A stretch of DNA of 64,000 nucleotides from Kitasatospora terrestris (lineage in GTDB: Bacteria; Actinomycetota; Actinomycetes; Streptomycetales; Streptomycetaceae). Below the pieces are notes generated by a model. It saw only the letters and a list, made by a program, of their open reading frames with translations. It had not been told where the DNA came from and searched no databases. A program made the position numbers and the translations under genes. Of the stretch, positions 59,739 to 64,000 are shown one piece after another. Numbering within the stretch: position 1 is the stretch's first letter; each line of letters opens with the position of its first letter. The stretch is from the NCBI RefSeq assembly GCF_039542905.1, contig NZ_BAABIS010000001.1, positions 2,728,001-2,792,000 on the forward strand. Direction: 5' to 3'.

Positions 59739-60656
59739 TCAGTTCCGGGCCGGCAGCGGGATGCGCGCCAGGTCCTCGGCGACCACGATTTCGCCGTCGA
59801 AGTGCTTGCGCGCCTCCGCGAGATGGCCCTCCGGGTCCGGGTAGCGCTGCGAGAAATGGGTGAGCACCAGCGTCCGCACGCCCGCCTCGGCCGCCACCCG
59901 CGCCGCCTGCGCGGCCGTCAGGTGGCCGTGGTCCTCGGCGAGGTGCGCGTCCGCGTCCAGGAAGGTCGCCTCGATCACCAGCAGGTCGACGCCGGACGCC
60001 AGCTCCTGCACGCCCCCGCACAGCCGGGTGTCCATCACGAACGCGAAGCTCTGCCCGGGCCTCGGGGCGCTGACCTCGTCGAGGGTGACGGTGCGGCCGT
60101 CCAGCTCGACCCGGCCCTCGCGCTGCAGCCGGCCCACCGCCGGGCCGGCGATCCCGGCCGCCCGCAGCAGCGCCGGGTCGAGCCGCCGGCCGTCCGGCTC
60201 GACCAGCCGGTAGCCGAACGACTCCACCGGGTGCGACAGCCGCACCGCCTCCAGCGCGAACGGCGCCCCCGGCGCCTCCAGCGGCCCGGGCTCCGAGATC
60301 GGCCGGGGCCGCAGCTCCGCGGTCTCGAAGTACGCCGTGGCGTGCCGCAGCCGGTCGAAGAAGACCTGCCCGGACACCGGGTAGTAGGCGTCCACCGGGT
60401 GCGGGACGCGGTCCAGGTTGATCCGCTGGATCACGCCCGCCAGGCCCAGGCAGTGGTCTCCGTGGAAGTGCGTCACGGCGATCCGGGTGATCCCGGTGGC
60501 GGACACCCCGGCGTGCAGCATCTGCCGCTGGGTGCCCTCCCCCGGGTCGAACAGCAGGCCCTCGCCGTCCCAGCGCAGCAGGTAGCCGTTGTGGTTGCGG
60601 TTCCGGGTCGGCACCTGGCTGGCGGTGCCCAGGACGACGAGTTCACGCTGCGACAC
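59739..60656 (-). CDS. rnz: Ribonuclease Z
   Basis: The 305-aa metallo-beta-lactamase-fold nuclease trims the 3' end of tRNA precursors. The zinc motif is [36 protein letters not shown] at the N-terminus and [36 protein letters not shown] and [10 protein letters not shown] near the end are typical. Several tRNAs in this window lack an encoded CCA, the kind of substrate this enzyme prepares. It starts 6 nt after the HIT-protein stop. Confidence 0.95.
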   Translation of the reverse strand: MSQRELVVLGTASQVPTRNRNHNGYLLRWDGEGLLFDPGEGTQRQMLHAGVSATGITRIAVTHFHGDHCLGLAGVIQRINLDRVPHPVDAYYPVSGQVFFDRLRHATAYFETAELRPRPISEPGPLEAPGAPFALEAVRLSHPVESFGYRLVEPDGRRLDPALLRAAGIAGPAVGRLQREGRVELDGRTVTLDEVSAPRPGQSFAFVMDTRLCGGVQELASGVDLLVIEATFLDADAHLAEDHGHLTAAQAARVAAEAGVRTLVLTHFSQRYPDPEGHLAEARKHFDGEIVVAEDLARIPLPARN

Positions 60657-60662
60657 GGTGCC

Positions 60663-61016
60663 TCAGATCATCCGCTCGGTCATCGGCGTGCCGCCGAGGA
60701 CGTGCACGTGCGCGTGGAAGACCGTCTGCCCCGCGCCCGCACCCGTGTTGAAGATCAGCCGGTAGTCGGAGATCCCCTCGTCCTCGGCCACCCGGCCCGC
60801 CTCCGCCAGCAGCTCACCGGCGATCTCCGGCTCCGCCGCCGCCAGCCGGGCGGCGTCCGGGTAGTGCGCGTGCGGGATCACCAGCACGTGCACCGGCGCC
60901 TTCGGCGCGATGTCCCGGAACGCCAGCGTGCGCTCCGTCCTGCGCACCACCGTCGCCGGGATCTCCCCCGCCACGATCCTGCAGAACAGGCAGTCGGACT
61001 GCGCCTCGCCGGCCAT
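60663..61016 (-). CDS. HIT-family (HINT-like) nucleotide hydrolase
   Basis: The 117-aa protein has DCLFCRIVAGEIPATVV at the N-terminus with the zinc Cys pair and FHAHVHVLGG, the histidine triad, at the end. VHVLVIPHAHY in the middle is also typical. HINT proteins hydrolyse AMP-lysine or similar nucleoside phosphoramidates. The ATG at 61016 has GGAGGAGAAG upstream. It is the first gene of the operon that continues with rnz and phoH-type genes. Confidence 0.94.
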   Translation of the reverse strand: MAGEAQSDCLFCRIVAGEIPATVVRRTERTLAFRDIAPKAPVHVLVIPHAHYPDAARLAAAEPEIAGELLAEAGRVAEDEGISDYRLIFNTGAGAGQTVFHAHVHVLGGTPMTERMI

Positions 61017-61075
61017 CTGCTTCTCCTCCTGAACGCTTGTCAGTACGCCCGGAAGCGTACAACCAGGGGCGCTCC

Positions 61076-64000
61076 CTAGGAGGGAGCGGCCGGTGCCGTC
61101 TTCGCGGGGGTCCGCGCGAGCGCGGCGAGCGCCAGCCGGACGCCCTCCTCCAGCTGGGTGTCGCGGCCGGCCGCCCAGTCCTGCGGCGTGACGGGCACCT
61201 CGACGTCCGGGTCGACGCCGTGGTTCTCCACGCCCCAGCCGTACCCCTCCAGCCAGAAGGCGTACTTGGGCTGGGTCACCAGGGTGCCGTCGACCAGGTG
61301 GTACTTGCTGTCGATGCCGATGACACCGCCCCAGGTGCGGGTGCCGACCACCGGGCCGATGCCCAGCGCCTGGATCGCCGCGTTGACGATGTCGCCGTCC
61401 GAGCCGGAGAACTCGTTGGCCAGCGCCACCACCGGCCCGCGCGGGGCGTCCGCCGGGTACGGCTCGGCCGCGTCGATGTCACGGGCCCGGTCCCAGCCGA
61501 TGATCCTCCGGCCCAGCTTCTCGATGATCAGCTGCGAGGTGTGGCCGCCGCGGTTCTCCCGCAGGTCGACCACCACCCCCTCGCGCGCCATCTCGGCCCG
61601 CAGGTCGCGGTGGAGCTGCGCCCAGCCGGCGCTCTGCATGTCCGGCACGTGCAGGTACCCGAGCCGCCCGTCGGACAGCTCGCGCACCAGCTCCCGCCGG
61701 CCCGCGACCCAGTCGTGGTAGCGCAGCGCCTCCTCGTCGGCGAGCGGCACCACCACCGGGTGCCGCTCCCCGGTGCCGTCCTTGCCGACCACGGTGAGCT
61801 CCACCGGCTGCCCGGCGGTGCCGGCCAGCAGCGGGAACGGGCCCGCCACCGGGTCCACCGGCCGGCCGTTGACGGCCAGCACCGCGTCACCGGGCCGGAT
61901 CGCGACGCCGGGCGCGGCCAGCGGCGAGCGCGCCCGCGGGTCCGAGGACTCGCCGGGCAGGATCCGCTCGACCCGCCACACCTCGCCCTCCCGCACCAGG
62001 TCGGCGCCGAGCAGGCCCTGCCGGCGGGCCGCCTCCGCGCCGCGCCCCGGCGGGATCACGTACGCGTGCGAGGTGCCCAGCTCGCCGACGGTCTCCCAGA
62101 GCAGGTCGACCAGGTCGGTGTGCGAGCCGACCCGCTCGACCAGCGGTCGGTAGCGCTCCAGGACGCCCGCCCAGTCGACGCCGCCGAGGTCCGCGCGCCA
62201 GAAGTTGTCGCGCATCAACCGGCCGTTCTCGTCGAACATCTGCCGCCACTCGGCGGCCGGGTCGACGGTGACCCGGATCCGGTCCAGGTCCACGTCCAGG
62301 TCCTCGTCCTCGCCGGCCTTCCGGTCGGCGGGCACCACCCGCAGGGCGCCCTCGTCGAGGACGGCGAGCCGCGCCCCGTCGCCGCTGACCGCGAATCCGT
62401 CCAGCTCGCCGAGCAGCTGCTCGACCCGGCGCTTCTTCAGGTCGTAGCGCTCCAGCGCGGCCCTGGGCTCGTCGGCCTCCAGCGAGGACGCGATGTCGCC
62501 GAGCTCGCCGACGAACGGGAGCCGGGTCCACAGCACGCCGTCCTTGGCCGCCCGCAGCGAGCCGAACCGGCCGCCCTCCACGGGGAAGGGGACGATCCGG
62601 TCGGCGATCCCGTCCAGGTCCACCCGGGTCGCCGGGTGCGCGGAGGCCTCGTCCTTCTTCTCGTCCTTCGGCTCGTCCTCGTCCCCGCCGAGGCCGAGCC
62701 CGGCCCGCTGCGGGCCGAACGGCGACGGGGTGTCGGCCGCCAGCGTGATCAGGTACGGCCGGGTGCCCGCCGGGAAGGACAGGTCGAAGACGTGCGCGTC
62801 GTACACCGGGTCGAAGTTGCGCACCGAGAGGAACGCCAGGTGCTTCCCGTCCGCGGTGAAGGCCGGCGAGTAGTCGTGGAAGCGCTGCGGGGTCGCCTCG
62901 CTGACGGTCCGTGAGGTCAGGTCGGCCAGCATGATCTGGCGCAGCGCCCACGGGCCGAGCACCGGCTGCGACCAGGCCAGCCACGCCGAGTCCGGGCTGA
63001 ACACCAGCCCGCTCACCTCGCCGTCACCGCTGCGGGCCAGCTCGTGCACCGCGCCGTCGCTCAGGGCGACCAGCAGCACCCGGCCGTCGTGCGCGGCGAC
63101 CGCCAGCAGCTTGCCGTCCGGGGAGACCTCCAGGGCCCGGACCCGGCCGAGCCGCCCGGCGGCCAGCCGCCGCCGCTCCGCCCCCAGCACGGCGGGCGCG
63201 TACTCGATCGCGTCGTCGCCCTCGGCGTCGGTCACCCACACCGCGCCCTGCCCGCCGTCCTCGCCGGGCACCACCCGCACCTGCCGGGCCCGCACCCCGG
63301 CCGTCTCGTCCAGCACCCGGGACGGGCCCTCCCGGTGGGTCAGCCAGTGCACGGTGCCGCGCACCACCACGGCGCTGGCCCGACCGGTCCGGTCCGGGGC
63401 CACCCAGTCGATCCGGCCGGCGGCCGACACCGGCCGGGGCTGGCGCAGCGTGCGGGGGCCGGCCGGGCTGAGCTCCAACCGGCGCGGTTCGGCGCCCCGC
63501 AGGTCGTCCAGCAGCCAGACGTCGCCGGCGCTGTACCAGACCACCCGGGTGCCGTCGGTGGACGCGCCGCGGGCGTAGAACCCACCGTCCGTGTGCCGGC
63601 GCAGGTCAGCGCCGTCGGGGAGGCTGGAGTACAGCTGCCCGACGCCCTCGTGGTCCGACAGGAACGCCACCCGCTCGCCCACCCACAGCGGCGACTCCAG
63701 GTGCCCGTCCAGGTCCGCGTGCAGCCGGGCGAACTCCGTCGCACCGATCCACAGCTTGCCCGCCTGCCCGCCGCGGTAGCGCTTCCACATCGCGGGCTCC
63801 CGGCCGAACGCCGACACCAGCAGCGTCCGCTCCCCGCCCGGCTCCTGCGCCAGCCCGCTCACCGGGCCGTACGGGAGCCGCTCGGCGGGGCCGCCGTCCA
63901 GCGGCACGGCGAACGCCCAGGTGCGGCGGATCGTCGCCTGCCCGCCGGTGGTCGTCGCCACCGGCCGGCCGTCCGCCGTCCAGCCGCGCACCGCCGTGAA
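61076..64000 (-). CDS. Tricorn protease homologue, 5' end outside window
   Basis: About 974 codons are visible; the N-terminus lies beyond the right edge. Residues up to about 640 form two beta-propellers with repeated blades (GTRVVWYSAGDVWLLDD, LLAVAAHDGRVLLVAL). A PDZ-like region (IRPGDAVLAVNGRPVDPV) and S41 catalytic core follow: GELGTSHAYVIPPG with the catalytic His, VVALANEFSGSDGDIVNAAI with the catalytic Ser, and WGVENHGVDPDVEVP near the end. It degrades peptides released by the proteasome or other proteases. It ends 59 nt before the HIT gene, same strand. Confidence 0.92.
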   Translation of the reverse strand, partial: FTAVRGWTADGRPVATTTGGQATIRRTWAFAVPLDGGPAERLPYGPVSGLAQEPGGERTLLVSAFGREPAMWKRYRGGQAGKLWIGATEFARLHADLDGHLESPLWVGERVAFLSDHEGVGQLYSSLPDGADLRRHTDGGFYARGASTDGTRVVWYSAGDVWLLDDLRGAEPRRLELSPAGPRTLRQPRPVSAAGRIDWVAPDRTGRASAVVVRGTVHWLTHREGPSRVLDETAGVRARQVRVVPGEDGGQGAVWVTDAEGDDAIEYAPAVLGAERRRLAAGRLGRVRALEVSPDGKLLAVAAHDGRVLLVALSDGAVHELARSGDGEVSGLVFSPDSAWLAWSQPVLGPWALRQIMLADLTSRTVSEATPQRFHDYSPAFTADGKHLAFLSVRNFDPVYDAHVFDLSFPAGTRPYLITLAADTPSPFGPQRAGLGLGGDEDEPKDEKKDEASAHPATRVDLDGIADRIVPFPVEGGRFGSLRAAKDGVLWTRLPFVGELGDIASSLEADEPRAALERYDLKKRRVEQLLGELDGFAVSGDGARLAVLDEGALRVVPADRKAGEDEDLDVDLDRIRVTVDPAAEWRQMFDENGRLMRDNFWRADLGGVDWAGVLERYRPLVERVGSHTDLVDLLWETVGELGTSHAYVIPPGRGAEAARRQGLLGADLVREGEVWRVERILPGESSDPRARSPLAAPGVAIRPGDAVLAVNGRPVDPVAGPFPLLAGTAGQPVELTVVGKDGTGERHPVVVPLADEEALRYHDWVAGRRELVRELSDGRLGYLHVPDMQSAGWAQLHRDLRAEMAREGVVVDLRENRGGHTSQLIIEKLGRRIIGWDRARDIDAAEPYPADAPRGPVVALANEFSGSDGDIVNAAIQALGIGPVVGTRTWGGVIGIDSKYHLVDGTLVTQPKYAFWLEGYGWGVENHGVDPDVEVPVTPQDWAAGRDTQLEEGVRLALAALARTPAKTAPAAPS

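Noticed and set aside
61037-62914. A 625-codon plus-strand frame opposite the tricorn gene
   Set aside because: It is an antisense shadow with low-complexity Arg/Gly/Val content and no motif.

Overview
The window is about 64 kb of very GC-rich, gene-dense DNA. Strong G/C bias at third codon positions, many GTG starts, and several hallmark genes point to an actinomycete of the Streptomyces/Kitasatospora type. Those genes are an Hrd-type group 2 sigma factor beside dnaG, a GlnR-type nitrogen site, an LLLL-type leuA leader, RNase Sa, tricorn protease and a single TTA-containing gene. From memory, unchecked, the order resembles the S. coelicolor chromosome arm that carries hrdA-dnaG-nirB-ppdK-glyS-znu-leuA-era. 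I see no prophage, insertion sequence or CRISPR array. The DNA reads as mostly core chromosome with a few accessory or decaying patches.

Left part (1-24.4 kb): the 3' part of a secreted beta-helix protein, a CAT-anticodon tRNA, a frameshifted serine-protease pseudogene beside an intact lipoprotein paralogue, and two tandem tRNA-Asn genes. Then come a YtxH-like protein, a FGGY kinase, gadB, the sigma factor, dnaG and dgt. An autoregulated-looking HTH regulator/MFS pair follows, with two 18-bp palindromes in its promoter. The nitrogen block holds a sirohydrochlorin chelatase, nasA, a GNAT-ACT fusion, an FAD reductase and nirBD, with GlnR-like sites and a strong terminator. It supplies siroheme, reduces nitrate to nitrite and reduces nitrite to ammonium. 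An SGNH lipoprotein and a PAC2 protein follow.

Middle (25-42 kb): GNAT, MOSC, ADP-ribosylglycohydrolase, lipoprotein RNase Sa, ppdK and dusB. A two-component system (histidine kinase, LuxR-type regulator, DUF4097-like membrane protein) is separated from a divergent, unrecognised gene pair by a perfect 18-bp inverted repeat. The first gene of that pair has a TTA (bldA-type) codon. A NADAR protein, a coiled-coil/helical-repeat protein and glyS come next.

Right part (42-64 kb): the zinc regulon znuACB-zur with Zur-like boxes over a likely leaderless znuA promoter, then uppS, recO, a TerB-like gene, and leuA with a complete leader-peptide attenuator. Accessory remnants follow: an emfourin-like inhibitor without its protease, and a GH3 glycosidase and a LacI regulator that have each lost their 5' halves and are joined head to head. 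The core HIT-rnz-phoH-ybeY-corC to era set follows on the minus strand, and the window ends inside a tricorn protease gene.
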